IMG/VR virus record: IMGVR_UViG_3300017779_000067 | Coordinates: 1-32,728 of that record | DNA length: 32,728 nucleotides | Origin: a virus | Strand: one strand, 5' to 3' | Shown here: one piece after another, positions 1-7,643 of the stretch | Position numbering within the stretch: position 1 is the first letter of the stretch | Layout: the number at the start of each line of letters is the position of its first letter | The notes under the pieces: generated by a model | The model's database searches: none | Told to the model about the DNA's origin: nothing | Seen by the model: only the letters and a program-made list of their open reading frames with translations | Program-made: the position numbers and the translations under genes

Positions 1-422
1 ATGTTTACAGCAGCCATAGTCTTAGCATTAGATACTGCTACCTGGCCTGCATATCTATAATTATCAGCCTGGTATTTACCCATCTTCTTAGCAATGGTTG
101 CATTATCTCTAGCTATAGTAAAATCATTTACCCCTTGCCTTAGATTATATGTAGCAATTACATCTGCACTATCATAAGAAGCATAAGGATCTAGGTTACC
201 AGCTGCTGCTCTTGCAGTATTAGCTGCTAAGACCCTGTTAAGTTTTTTAATAGAGTTAACACCTTGCTGTTTATATGCCAGGGCATCAAGACGTGACTGA
301 CGTTCTGTTATGTCAGCTTGTCTGTTGTACATTTTCTGTTGTGCTTTTGCTTGCTGTATAGATGCATAACTTCCAACAACAGCAGAAGCGATTGCAATTA
401 CGGCTAAAGTTGGTCCACTCAT
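1..422 (-). CDS. gp14-like internal virion protein, N-terminal part (cut by window edge)
   Basis: The frame opens at ATG 422 and runs off the left edge after 140 codons. The N-terminus (MSGPTLAVIAIASAVVGSYA) is a hydrophobic, Ala-rich segment followed by a Gln/Ala/Arg-rich helical stretch (QQAKAQQKMYNRQADITERQ), as in T7 gp14-type internal core proteins that are ejected and help span the cell envelope. The ATG overlaps the stop of the tail tubular B gene (ATGA), and AGGA lies just upstream. Position directly after gp11/gp12 homologues fits gp14. The 3' part is found at 32571-32728. Joined with a one-base overlap, the protein would be 192 aa (T7 gp14 is about 196 aa). The assignment rests on position, size and composition; sequence similarity to T7 itself is weak. 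Confidence 0.7.
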   Translation of the reverse strand, partial: MSGPTLAVIAIASAVVGSYASIQQAKAQQKMYNRQADITERQSRLDALAYKQQGVNSIKKLNRVLAANTARAAAGNLDPYASYDSADVIATYNLRQGVNDFTIARDNATIAKKMGKYQADNYRYAGQVAVSNAKTMAAVN

Positions 423-2476
423 TGTCCTACACTCACTTTATAATCTAAACTCAAAACCGTCAGGAATACTGGTTGAGTTTGGGTTATTGTTATTTGTGCA
501 TCCCTGGAATAACCAAGGAAGCCATGTTGTTTCTTTTTTCCTGTAAATGATGTAACGCCACCAGCACCACCAAGTGCAGCTGTAGTTTGCAAAGGAACAA
601 TCTTTCCATTAAGTGCTAGGTTTTGTGATAGATATACATTAGGTGTAACTTCTAATATTCTTTTTCTTTGTCCAGCAACAACGCCACTAGGCAATCTAAG
701 TTCTATTGGATTAGTTTTTACTTCAACGCTGTAATCTAAACCAACCTCAAGATATGTAGATGGCTGACCACCAGCTGTTATGTTACCGCTAGAAACCACT
801 TGATCTGCATCTACAATATCATCTCGTATTACTTTTGTAGTCTTGCCATCTAAATGTGAATGACCTCCATAAGTAGTGCCTGAAAATCCTGTAGTCTTTT
901 GTACCGCACTATCTGTTGTAAAATCTTCATCAAATATTTCTAAATAGTATTTTGTTGCGCCACCTACAGTTCTTTTAACTATTGTGTAGATGTCATCAAT
1001 ATCTACAGCTACATCTTTAAAAGTTCCATCTGTTACCAGGTGTGATGGTGCTACAATGCTTTGTCCTTTGTTTAACATGAATGCAGCTATCTGACCTGAA
1101 TGTTGTAGACTTGCTGCTCTGTATCCTGTTGTGTCCTCTCCATTAACAATAAGAAATAAATCACCTTCAGTAGTATCCGTTGCAGAACGCAACGCCATCT
1201 TCTGTGGATCTACAAGTAAATGAGATGCAAGCAATGATATGTTATTAGCAACGTATGAAAGTTCTACATCACTAAACAATAGTTCTCTTATAGCTTTACC
1301 AGATCTTTGTATAAATAATGTGCCACCTTCGGCAGCTGCTGGTTTAATAAAAGGTTTTGCTCCACGTTTTGTACTAGACTTAGCAACAACATTAGAAGGT
1401 GTTATTGGGTCTAGGTCACCTTGTGGAATGAAAAACTCAGCCCCTGTGGTAAAGACTTGTAAATCTCTACCAGAACGTAAACCAGTAATAGTATTAACGC
1501 TGTCAGTAGCTAACGTAATTTTAATAGCATCATCATCTAATCCTTCAGCTGCTTTAAAGTTAAAAAAGTTTCCAACCTTAGAACCACACAATGTTGATGG
1601 TAATGATGCGCTGCCTCCAAAAAATAAACGTCCTTCATGGAACGTAGCGGTAAAAGGCCAGCCTCTAGTATTTGACCAGGCATCTTCATAACCACTTTCT
1701 TTTATATAGTTTCCACTAGCTATAGCATCGGTACTAAAAAATGGTACCTCTACTACTGCTTCTACTTCTGTAGCAGAATTGAATTGTGTTATTCTTGCTC
1801 TACCAAATCCATTATCAGCTTCTAGAAATTGATCTACATCACTTGAAGAAAATATACTAGATGACGCTGTGATTGTTACTGTGCCATCTACTTTATCTGA
1901 TGTAATAGTTCCTGATGGACTTGTTGTGGTAAGAGTAAATGCGTGTTTAGGTACAGTAATTTCTGATACTAAACTGGTTGCTGTCCAGGTAGTATTGTTT
2001 GCTCCTCTTACTAATTTAAACGGTGCAAAGTTAGGATGAACAACAATCAACGTGTCAGCTGATTGTGTAAAACTTAATTGCTGTAAATCAAATGTAGATA
2101 CGCTGTATAAACTTCCTACAGTGTAGTCTAAATAATTATTACCAGATCCATTTATATTAGTAAGCAAAGTGCCTGCTTGATAAAAATGCATACGAATTGT
2201 TGTTTGATTATTTATAGCAGTCATAACAATCATAAAAGATTGTGTAGATGAAAACTCAAATGGTACTAAGTGATGACTGTTAGCTGCGCCTTGTGCAGTT
2301 AAATCTAAAAGAAACTTTAACCCAGGCCTTCTACTAAAACCTCCTTGAGGTTCAAAGATAACATTCTTTGCAGAAGAAACACTGGTGTAGTATTGCTGTA
2401 AGTCTAGTCGTCCATATAGTAATGGATCTATCTCACCAATACTAAACGATGCTTGATATTGCTGTACCCTACTCAT
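419..2476 (-). CDS. Tail tubular protein B (T7 gp12-like nozzle protein)
   Basis: The product (685 aa) is the likely tail nozzle, which lies below the gatekeeper ring and attaches fibres. The N-terminal region has the typical signature of this family: FSIGEIDPLLYGRLDLQQYY at residues 11-30, then KNVIFEPQGGFSRRPGLKF. The body is beta-rich with many Thr/Ser/Val residues. It is shorter than T7 gp12 (about 794 aa), which is common in compact podoviruses. ATG 2476 overlaps the TGA of the gp11-like gene, so the two are probably translationally coupled. The downstream gp14-like gene overlaps its stop. The order gp11-gp12-gp14 matches T7. Confidence 0.9.
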   Translation of the reverse strand: MSRVQQYQASFSIGEIDPLLYGRLDLQQYYTSVSSAKNVIFEPQGGFSRRPGLKFLLDLTAQGAANSHHLVPFEFSSTQSFMIVMTAINNQTTIRMHFYQAGTLLTNINGSGNNYLDYTVGSLYSVSTFDLQQLSFTQSADTLIVVHPNFAPFKLVRGANNTTWTATSLVSEITVPKHAFTLTTTSPSGTITSDKVDGTVTITASSSIFSSSDVDQFLEADNGFGRARITQFNSATEVEAVVEVPFFSTDAIASGNYIKESGYEDAWSNTRGWPFTATFHEGRLFFGGSASLPSTLCGSKVGNFFNFKAAEGLDDDAIKITLATDSVNTITGLRSGRDLQVFTTGAEFFIPQGDLDPITPSNVVAKSSTKRGAKPFIKPAAAEGGTLFIQRSGKAIRELLFSDVELSYVANNISLLASHLLVDPQKMALRSATDTTEGDLFLIVNGEDTTGYRAASLQHSGQIAAFMLNKGQSIVAPSHLVTDGTFKDVAVDIDDIYTIVKRTVGGATKYYLEIFDEDFTTDSAVQKTTGFSGTTYGGHSHLDGKTTKVIRDDIVDADQVVSSGNITAGGQPSTYLEVGLDYSVEVKTNPIELRLPSGVVAGQRKRILEVTPNVYLSQNLALNGKIVPLQTTAALGGAGGVTSFTGKKKQHGFLGYSRDAQITITQTQPVFLTVLSLDYKVSVGQ

Positions 2477-3102
2477 CTAATATCTGTAAGCAGATAGTCA
2501 CCCACTACAGATGGTGTCTGCCCTCCACTATCGATAGATGCAGCCTGTCTAAAAAAACCACCCCTCATGTTTTCAGCTACCGTTCCTAGTGCAATTTGTT
2601 TCCAATAATCTGATTTAGTTGTTTGGTCTGTAATTACTTCAGCTAAATGCCAAGCCATTTGATAGGCAAGTAATGTTACAAAGTATGAAGGCATGGACCC
2701 TTCACCTACTGCCTTCTGATAATCTATATGAATTTCTGTTGCGTCTGTTCTTAAAACAGCTACGCCACTAGCTGCTTGTCCTACTTCCCAATCTTTAAAT
2801 AATTGTGCGCCTGGTGTGCTGCTTGTTCTTACTGCTTCAGGTACACCTATAAGCATATCGTTAGGAAATAAATATTGATATGTCCATTCGTTTTGTGGTG
2901 TGTTGCTATCTCTTGAAAGCTGTGTCTTTGCAATAGTGAAAGACCACTTGTACATTCCTAATGTAGAAAACTTTACTTCTTTATAGATGGTGTTGCAGGC
3001 TTGTGCAGCTGGAGAACCATCAGAAAAACTTGTGATAGCTTCCGCTCCTAATAGTAACAACGATTTATTACAAATTGTTACATCTGTGTCACCTACTGCC
3101 AT
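2473..3102 (-). CDS. Tail tubular protein A (T7 gp11-like gatekeeper)
   Basis: This 209-aa protein is the likely adaptor ring between portal and nozzle. It shows family hallmarks: an N-terminal CNKSLLLLGAEAITSFSDGS segment, then AAQACNTIYKEVKFSTLGMYKWSF, and YLFPNDMLIGVPE near residues 78-90. The length is close to T7 gp11 (196 aa). The start has a strong AAGGAGG six bases upstream. A GC-rich hairpin at 3121-3144 separates it from the decoration gene. The downstream gp12-like gene begins inside its stop codon. Confidence 0.9.
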   Translation of the reverse strand: MAVGDTDVTICNKSLLLLGAEAITSFSDGSPAAQACNTIYKEVKFSTLGMYKWSFTIAKTQLSRDSNTPQNEWTYQYLFPNDMLIGVPEAVRTSSTPGAQLFKDWEVGQAASGVAVLRTDATEIHIDYQKAVGEGSMPSYFVTLLAYQMAWHLAEVITDQTTKSDYWKQIALGTVAENMRGGFFRQAASIDSGGQTPSVVGDYLLTDIR

Positions 3103-3120
3103 CTATGCCTCCTTATAATA

Positions 3121-3144
3121 GGAAGGGGGGTTTCCCCCCCAACC
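3121..3144 (-). promoter_or_regulatory. Hyperstable G6-C6 hairpin with GAAA-type loop between head and tail genes
   Basis: On the minus strand the transcript reads GGTTGGGGGG-GAAA-CCCCCCTTCC: six consecutive G-C pairs closed by a GNRA-type tetraloop, with two more outer G-C pairs across a TT/TT mismatch. It lies between the stop of the decoration gene (3154) and the SD (AAGGAGG) of the tail tubular A gene. There is no following T tract, so it is not a standard rho-independent terminator. It may be a partial terminator, an RNA-processing or stability element that sets the ratio of head to tail mRNA. Function is inferred. Confidence 0.55.
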
Positions 3145-3153
3145 TTGTTATTA

Positions 3154-3435
3154 TTAGTCGCCATCAGTGCTTGCTAGTGTAGTACCATCGTTCACATCAA
3201 CAACCGAACCAGTGTTCGATAAGACATAAACTAAAGTAGCAACCAACGTACCGCCTGTGCTTGAGTTGACAAAGATCATATCGCCAACGCTAACTTCTTG
3301 GGCTACTGAATTAAAGTAACCTTCAGTGTTAGCTGTAGCAATAGTATCTGCTGTCGTATAAGCGAACATCTGAGGGGCTGACCCTTTCTTAGACTGTCCA
3401 CCGATTGGGTTCCACCCATCTCTACTAAACGCCAT
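3154..3435 (-). CDS. Small head decoration-like protein
   Basis: The product has 93 aa. It starts MAFSRDGWNPIGGQSKKGSA and continues with a small beta-rich domain containing a GYFNSVAQEVSVGDMIFV motif. Short proteins with this layout (YxT...ATxxTxGYFN...LxVGDxIxV) follow capsid genes in many marine phages and are usually taken as capsid decoration or head-stabilising proteins. GGGAGG precedes the ATG. It is two bases from the capsid stop, so it belongs to the same transcript. The role is inferred from position and fold type. Confidence 0.6.
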   Translation of the reverse strand: MAFSRDGWNPIGGQSKKGSAPQMFAYTTADTIATANTEGYFNSVAQEVSVGDMIFVNSSTGGTLVATLVYVLSNTGSVVDVNDGTTLASTDGD

Positions 3436-3437
3436 GA

Positions 3438-4298
3438 TTAAGCCTCCCTACAGACAACATCTACAATACCGTCAGTATCGATTGCGATACTTCCCATAGA
3501 TAACTTGGCTGTCACCAAGAAAGATGTTTTTTCTGCTATATAATTAATTTCAGTTGAAGCAGGCATCCCTACTGCAACCCCTAGTGCGGATTGATGAAAC
3601 GCAAAACAAGTACGATCACTAGAACCATCAATAGATAATCCACCCTCATCCCTGTCACCAAGAATGTGGAATTGGAAACCCATCATGCTTCCGATCTGAC
3701 CGCTTATCAAATTTTGTATATTCTGATAATCGGCACTAATTGCTCTTTCATCACCAAGTAGTCCAGCCAAGTTGTTCGCATGAATAATCATGTGACGATT
3801 TTGGGCTGGTACATTCTTAGCATCCATAGCTTTCTTCGCTGCAATGATCTTACCCATGTTAAGGTCAGATGCTGCTGCACTACCAGTTGTAACAATAGTG
3901 TTAGCCACTGTGCTACCAGCTGATGCAGCTGCCAACGCATCCAAGATGATTTGATCTTGTCTACGTCCGATAGCTGAACCAACAACCTGTGCAAGTTCTC
4001 TTCGCTCATCAAAGTTGATCTTGTTTTGAAGAAAGATATCGCTGTATTCTGATGCGGAAAAATCCGTAAGAGAACAAGCGACACTTGAAAAACTAGTGTT
4101 TAGAGGAACCACGTCAGTTCCTGGAGTTCGAACACTAGCTTGTCCTTTCCCTACCTTGGGAAAGTTAACCGTAGAACCGACAACGCCAGTTCTGGTTCGT
4201 GCTGCGCCAGTTAATACCGCTGATCCTTGGTACGCTTGATGTACCTCTGCTTCGAACAGCTGAGTAAACGCTGGCGACAAGTTTGCTCTTGTTGTCAT
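3438..4298 (-). CDS. Major capsid protein
   Basis: The product (286 aa) is the likely shell subunit, with an HK97-type fold expected. Visible landmarks are FEAEVHQAYQGSAVLTGAAR (residues 15-34), NFPKVGKGQASVRTPGTDVV, the LTDFSASEYSDIF stretch and AIGRRQDQIILDALAAA, all typical of the non-cleaved podovirus/siphovirus capsid family often annotated Phage_capsid_2. It directly follows the scaffold gene and precedes the decoration gene. A strong AGGAGG is present upstream of the ATG. Unlike its neighbours it is preceded by 177 bases without a gene, which hold a likely promoter (4446-4474) and a structured leader (4341-4440), suggesting independent high expression. Confidence 0.88.
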   Translation of the reverse strand: MTTRANLSPAFTQLFEAEVHQAYQGSAVLTGAARTRTGVVGSTVNFPKVGKGQASVRTPGTDVVPLNTSFSSVACSLTDFSASEYSDIFLQNKINFDERRELAQVVGSAIGRRQDQIILDALAAASAGSTVANTIVTTGSAAASDLNMGKIIAAKKAMDAKNVPAQNRHMIIHANNLAGLLGDERAISADYQNIQNLISGQIGSMMGFQFHILGDRDEGGLSIDGSSDRTCFAFHQSALGVAVGMPASTEINYIAEKTSFLVTAKLSMGSIAIDTDGIVDVVCREA

Positions 4299-4340
4299 AA
4301 TATGCCTCCTAGCATAAAAGTTACGTTTACATTACTCGCA

Positions 4341-4440
4341 ACAGTTATCCAGAAAGTCTGGGCTGTAACCTACGGCATACGCTGCCGCAACGACTGATTT
4401 CTCAGCTGCCAGAACGGCTGTGGTTACAGTTATCGTTCAC
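4341..4440 (-). ncRNA. Structured leader RNA of the capsid transcript (candidate)
   Basis: This lies between scaffold and capsid genes, in the predicted 5' leader of the capsid mRNA. On the minus strand four helices can form. P1 is CTGTAACC/GGTTACAG (4422-4429 with 4363-4370), perfect over 8 bp and closing the domain. Inside it is P2, GCTGA-GAAA-TCAGT (4393-4406), with a GAAA tetraloop. P3 is CGGCA-GCGTA-TGCCG (4373-4387). Just 3' of P1 is P4, CCAGA-CTT-TCTGG (4349-4361). P1-P3 would make a three-way junction. ACAGTTATC is also repeated directly at 4341 and 4426 on the plus strand. No known riboswitch is recognised. It could control capsid translation, mRNA stability or processing. The structure is read by eye and has not been computed. 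Confidence 0.5.
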
Positions 4441-4445
4441 AATAA

Positions 4446-4474
4446 GTTATACCTTACAAGACCCATCTTGTAAA
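4446..4474 (-). promoter_or_regulatory. Putative sigma70 promoter for the capsid gene, overlapping an inverted repeat
   Basis: On the minus strand TTTACA (4474-4469) and TATAAC (4451-4446) are separated by 17 bp; each hexamer matches the sigma70 consensus at five of six bases. Transcription would start near 4439, giving a leader of about 140 nt before the capsid ATG. The spacer is itself an inverted repeat (CCTTACAAGA CCCA TCTTGTAAAG on plus, 4452-4475, one mismatch), placed immediately after the scaffold stop. It could be an operator or a hairpin at the end of the upstream message. Confidence 0.55.
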
Positions 4475-4475
4475 G

Positions 4476-5306
4476 TTATTTGTATCGCTCCTCAAATTCC
4501 TTCTCTACTGACCTAGTGTAAGATGGGTCTGTTCCATATTTAGGATCTGCCATCTTAGAGTTAATCCTATTACGAAAATCATCTTCACTTTCTTTTCCAG
4601 CTTGATAAGCAGTAGTAGTTGGAATAGTGATATTCTCGCCTGTCATTGCTCTAACCTTTTGCAATAGACGTGCGCCTGTAGCTGTACCACCCCATATATC
4701 TATTTCTGACAATTCATCTTCAGAGATAATTCCTTTACCTACTAAACCATTTGCCCAGGTAATATTAGATTTAATTATCTCATCTGCATTTTCACCTAAC
4801 GCTTTTTTCTCCTGTGCGATAGATAGTGTTTCTGCTTCCGCATTGACCCCACCCATCTCCATAACTTTGCCTGCCAATCCTTCAAACGCTGCTTGTGAAA
4901 TACCATTGTCTTTTGCCCATCCAGAAAAAAAACCTAGAAGTTCATCACCTTCAGGAATGTTATCTCCTAAAAATTTTGTATCATACTTTCCATCTTCAGG
5001 GGCTTTGTGTTTTCCCTGAGAGAATTGTTTTTCTAGATTTGAATATGCATCCACAATCTTTTCTAGATTAGGACCATCATCATCCCAAAACTTTTCTGGA
5101 TACCATTCAGGTCTTTCATATGGACCATCATTAACATCTTCGTCTTGTGGCTCAAGATGTGGAATTTCTCCAGGCTCTTCAGTTTCAGTATTTGTTACTG
5201 GTTCACTTTTTCGTGCCTCATCCATTAAACCTTGAGGTTCAGGTTGTTGCTGCTCTTCTGTTTTTACAGTTTCATCAGCAGCCAGTGCCTCATTCGCTTG
5301 GCTCAT
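4476..5306 (-). CDS. Scaffolding protein (T7 gp9-like)
   Basis: This 276-aa protein is the likely internal scaffold for procapsid assembly, lost before packaging. The N-terminal 75 residues are very acidic and rich in Glu, Gln and Pro (EEQQQPEPQGLMDEARKSEP). A helical middle begins with YERPEWYPEKFWDDDGPNLE, a signature of podovirus scaffolds. The C-terminal tail is charged (SYTRSVEKEFEERYK). It lies between portal and capsid genes, the usual position. The start ATG 5306 has GGAGAG upstream and overlaps the end of the Bbp19-like gene by 17 bases. Confidence 0.85.
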   Translation of the reverse strand: MSQANEALAADETVKTEEQQQPEPQGLMDEARKSEPVTNTETEEPGEIPHLEPQDEDVNDGPYERPEWYPEKFWDDDGPNLEKIVDAYSNLEKQFSQGKHKAPEDGKYDTKFLGDNIPEGDELLGFFSGWAKDNGISQAAFEGLAGKVMEMGGVNAEAETLSIAQEKKALGENADEIIKSNITWANGLVGKGIISEDELSEIDIWGGTATGARLLQKVRAMTGENITIPTTTAYQAGKESEDDFRNRINSKMADPKYGTDPSYTRSVEKEFEERYK

Positions 5307-5595
5307 TTGCTCTCCTTACACGTTGTTGTATCTCTCTCACAATAGAGTTCTGTCCTTCTCTAGCGTAGCCATAACTTGCGTCTGCGCCAGGAACCCAACA
5401 GGGTTGATCAAGAGTTATTTGTTTAAGATGTTCCAAAACTTCCCTGCCTTCTGCCGTTAAGAAACATTTCCTGTATGCGATATCTAGCTTTCGTTGTGCA
5501 TCAATATCGTTAATCCGTAGTTGGTGTACGTTAGCATCTATGCCATCCCATCCTACAGAATTAATATCTCTAATTTTATCTGCGTTGTTAGCCAT
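5290..5595 (-). CDS. Bbp19-like virion-associated protein
   Basis: The product (101 aa) has an N-terminal helix (DIDAQRKLDIAYRKCFLTAE), then the conserved C-terminal signature PGADASYGYAREGQNSIVRE with a basic end (IQQRVRRANEPSE). This pattern, HLKxIT...PGxDxSYxxxREGQxxLVxxI, is that of the Bbp19 family, which is found between portal and scaffold genes of many podoviruses. Its function is unknown; a role in head-tail joining has been supposed from its position. It overlaps the portal stop by 8 bases and the scaffold start by 17 bases. Confidence 0.75.
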   Translation of the reverse strand: MANNADKIRDINSVGWDGIDANVHQLRINDIDAQRKLDIAYRKCFLTAEGREVLEHLKQITLDQPCWVPGADASYGYAREGQNSIVREIQQRVRRANEPSE

Positions 5596-7186
5596 CCATT
5601 ACCTCTCCTTCTTGAGGTGGTGCAGCCCCAGCTTGGTCAGGTGCTGCTCCCTGGCCTGCTTGGGCTGCTTGCTGCTGCATCTGCATTTGCATCTGTTGTG
5701 CTTGTTGAATTATTTGCGCTCTTTCTTCTGGAGTAGTTCTAAGAGATGCATCAATTCCCATATGATCTAAAATGTAGTCACCAACCTTTTCTGGATTAAC
5801 AAGGGCCATGCCTGCTCCTCCAAAAGATTGTGCTATCTGCATAAACTGTAATACGTTTTGTACCTTCTCCATATTAGAAGCCATAGCTAATGGTGATTGA
5901 GGTTCAATGTTTACTTCCAGGCCATTTACTTTTAATGGAAGATCTACCATACCTTCTTCATCCATTAATTCTAATGAACGTCTAACGATTGGATACATTG
6001 TTTCGTTTATCAATCTTCCAAAAGCTGCACCTAAATTTTGTGATAGTTCTTTCATACGCTCTACTATTTCAGTAGCAGACCTTGCTGACATATTGTCAGG
6101 TGGTAAACTTTCATCGTACAAAGTTTTTTTAATATTCATTCTTAAATCATTCGCAATAAGTTGCGATAGATTTGTATCACCAGATCTTGGGAGCGGTGCC
6201 AAGGACGGTCCTCTTGGACCACCATTGGAGGATACGCCAATGATTGCCCCTGGCACTATCTGAATAGCTTGAGGGTTCAACACGCCATCATCAACAGCGG
6301 TGAACACGCCACCTATAGAAAGGGAAGCATTTTTCAGATTTAACTCTATAACTTTGTTAAGTGTTTTAATATCAGGAAGAGCATATAAACAAGGACCTCT
6401 TCCCATAATTTCACCTGGTGCTACCATAAACCTACTGATAACCCATGGTGAAGATTTTAATTCTTTATGTAAAATTTTGTAGTCGCCTTCCATTGTCATC
6501 AGACAATAATCGACTTTACCTGTTTCTTTATTTGGATACGTTGCTTCAAGCAGTTCAATATATTCGCTAGGTCTTTCTCTATACTTAGACAAAACCTCTT
6601 CTGGAAATTCAACACCAGGAAACTCTTGCTCGACTACTTCAAACGGTCTTTTAAATTTTCTAAAAACAAAATTAGGTTTACCGTCTGGTCCTTCATCAAA
6701 TGTAATTTGATACATAGGAATAGCTGTGTACCTAATAGGCTGTAGTTCATCTCCTTTTTGAATTAGCATTACAGCTGTGCCAACAGCCAGGTCTAACAAA
6801 AATTCTCCAATCGCCAAGTCAAATCCTGATTGACGCATGACGCTGAACATTTTTTGATTATACATATCCAAAACTTGTTGTGCTTGAATATGTCTTTCAG
6901 GAGGAACGTCTGAACCTGGACGTAGCCTGCACCATTGCTGTTGTGGAGGAAATAAAGCAGACTGTATTCTGTTGGCAAATCTTGCTGTAGAATGAATAGC
7001 GGTACTATCAAATACCCTCTTCATTTTGTTTTGACCAGGAGTGTCCTGTTCATAATATCCATCGTATAAATTACGCATAGGCAAACAATATTCGTAAGCC
7101 TCTTCGTAAATACTACGCCACTGCTCTTTTCTTGTTTGACAAGAGCCGTATCGTTTTTTTAATTGTCTAACCTCTAACCCTGCCAT
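5588..7186 (-). CDS. Portal protein (head-tail connector, T7 gp8-like)
   Basis: The likely portal has 532 aa from ATG 7186 (T7 gp8 has 536). The dodecameric ring is the DNA entry and exit gate and docks the terminase. Family landmarks are YEEAYEYCLPMRN near residues 30-42, an FDSTAIHSTARFANRIQSAL stretch followed by FPPQQQWCRLRPG, and FLLDLAVGTAVMLIQKG. The C-terminus is Gln/Met/Ala-rich (QQAQQMQMQMQQQAAQAGQG), likely a disordered tail. An in-frame TTG at 7240 would add 18 residues that do not look like family sequence. ATG 7186 sits two bases after the stop of the preceding gene and is preferred. Confidence 0.92.
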   Translation of the reverse strand: MAGLEVRQLKKRYGSCQTRKEQWRSIYEEAYEYCLPMRNLYDGYYEQDTPGQNKMKRVFDSTAIHSTARFANRIQSALFPPQQQWCRLRPGSDVPPERHIQAQQVLDMYNQKMFSVMRQSGFDLAIGEFLLDLAVGTAVMLIQKGDELQPIRYTAIPMYQITFDEGPDGKPNFVFRKFKRPFEVVEQEFPGVEFPEEVLSKYRERPSEYIELLEATYPNKETGKVDYCLMTMEGDYKILHKELKSSPWVISRFMVAPGEIMGRGPCLYALPDIKTLNKVIELNLKNASLSIGGVFTAVDDGVLNPQAIQIVPGAIIGVSSNGGPRGPSLAPLPRSGDTNLSQLIANDLRMNIKKTLYDESLPPDNMSARSATEIVERMKELSQNLGAAFGRLINETMYPIVRRSLELMDEEGMVDLPLKVNGLEVNIEPQSPLAMASNMEKVQNVLQFMQIAQSFGGAGMALVNPEKVGDYILDHMGIDASLRTTPEERAQIIQQAQQMQMQMQQQAAQAGQGAAPDQAGAAPPQEGEVMDG

Positions 7187-7187
7187 C

Positions 7188-7460
7188 CTATGCCTTCTTA
7201 TTTTTGTTAGCAAAGTTCCTGGCAGCTTCAACGCTTCCAAACCCCCATGCTTTTAATGCCAATGCCTTACGAGTTGGTTTACCCTTCTCGTCTTTCATTG
7301 GACCTTTCATCCCAGCAAAACGAGCAGCAAAACTAACCCTACGACTATCAGTTCCACTAGTCTGAGGCCTCTTAAGGTTAGCACCCTCTGTTTTCTTAAA
7401 ATGCTTTCTTCCAGCTTCATTAAGACCACCACTGGGGTTTTGAAACCTTTTAGCAACCAT
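7188..7460 (-). CDS. DUF6321-like small basic protein
   Basis: The 90-aa product carries the pattern GGLNEAGRKHFKKTEGANLK, RRVSFAARFAGMKGPMKDE and GKPTRKALALKAWGF, which matches the DUF6321 layout (GLTxxGRxxY...G..LKxP...RxSFCARMxGMxG....GxPTxxxLALxxWxc) seen in marine tailed phages. It is strongly basic. No enzyme motif is visible. It lies just upstream of the portal and just downstream of a lysine-rich peptide, so it may be virion- or DNA-associated; that is inference. Confidence 0.7.
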   Translation of the reverse strand: MVAKRFQNPSGGLNEAGRKHFKKTEGANLKRPQTSGTDSRRVSFAARFAGMKGPMKDEKGKPTRKALALKAWGFGSVEAARNFANKNKKA

Positions 7461-7463
7461 AGA

Positions 7464-7580
7464 CTAAGCCTTTTTAGTTTTTCCATACTTCTTAGCCATC
7501 GCCTTTTTCAGACCGCTCATCTTCTTGTCCGCTGGCTTCTTCTTTGCCATCGGTTTCTTTTTCATTCCGTACATCCGCAT
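7464..7580 (-). CDS. Lysine-rich 38-aa peptide
   Basis: ATG 7580 is preceded by a strong GAGGAGG. The product begins MRMYGMKKKPMAKKKPADKK and ends KYGKTKKA, with Lys and Met making up most of the sequence. Such short Lys-rich peptides are common next to portal genes in marine phages; DNA condensation or a virion role is possible but unproven. Its first 89 bases overlap the 3' part of the acidic gene at 7492-7641 in another frame. It ends four bases before the next ATG. Confidence 0.6.
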   Translation of the reverse strand: MRMYGMKKKPMAKKKPADKKMSGLKKAMAKKYGKTKKA

Positions 7581-7641
7581 CCTCCTCTCCAGGTTTGTAC
7601 TTTCGATGCCTTGGATTTCGTAACCAATTTTTATCGGACAT
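7492..7641 (-). CDS. Small protein with acidic C-terminus, overprinted with the lysine-rich gene
   Basis: ATG 7641 follows AAGGGG and the stop of the gp7.3-like gene. The product (49 aa) has a basic aromatic start (MSDKNWLRNPRHRKYKPGEE) and then an acidic, Glu/Asp/Gly-rich tail. The tail is read in a different frame from the Lys-rich peptide: AAG-rich codons of one frame give GAA/GAT codons in the other. The N-terminal 20 residues lie outside the overlap and look like real coding sequence. The C-terminal composition may be a by-product of the overlap. Function is unknown. Confidence 0.55.
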   Translation of the reverse strand: MSDKNWLRNPRHRKYKPGEEDADVRNEKETDGKEEASGQEDERSEKGDG

Positions 7642-7643
7642 TG

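Noticed and set aside
4335-4436. Open frame of 34 codons (minus strand) in the capsid leader, reading TITVTTAVLAAEKSVVAAAY and ending FLDNCCE
   Set aside because: It has no ATG, GTG or TTG start after the upstream stop and lacks an SD; the stretch is better explained by the RNA helices listed.
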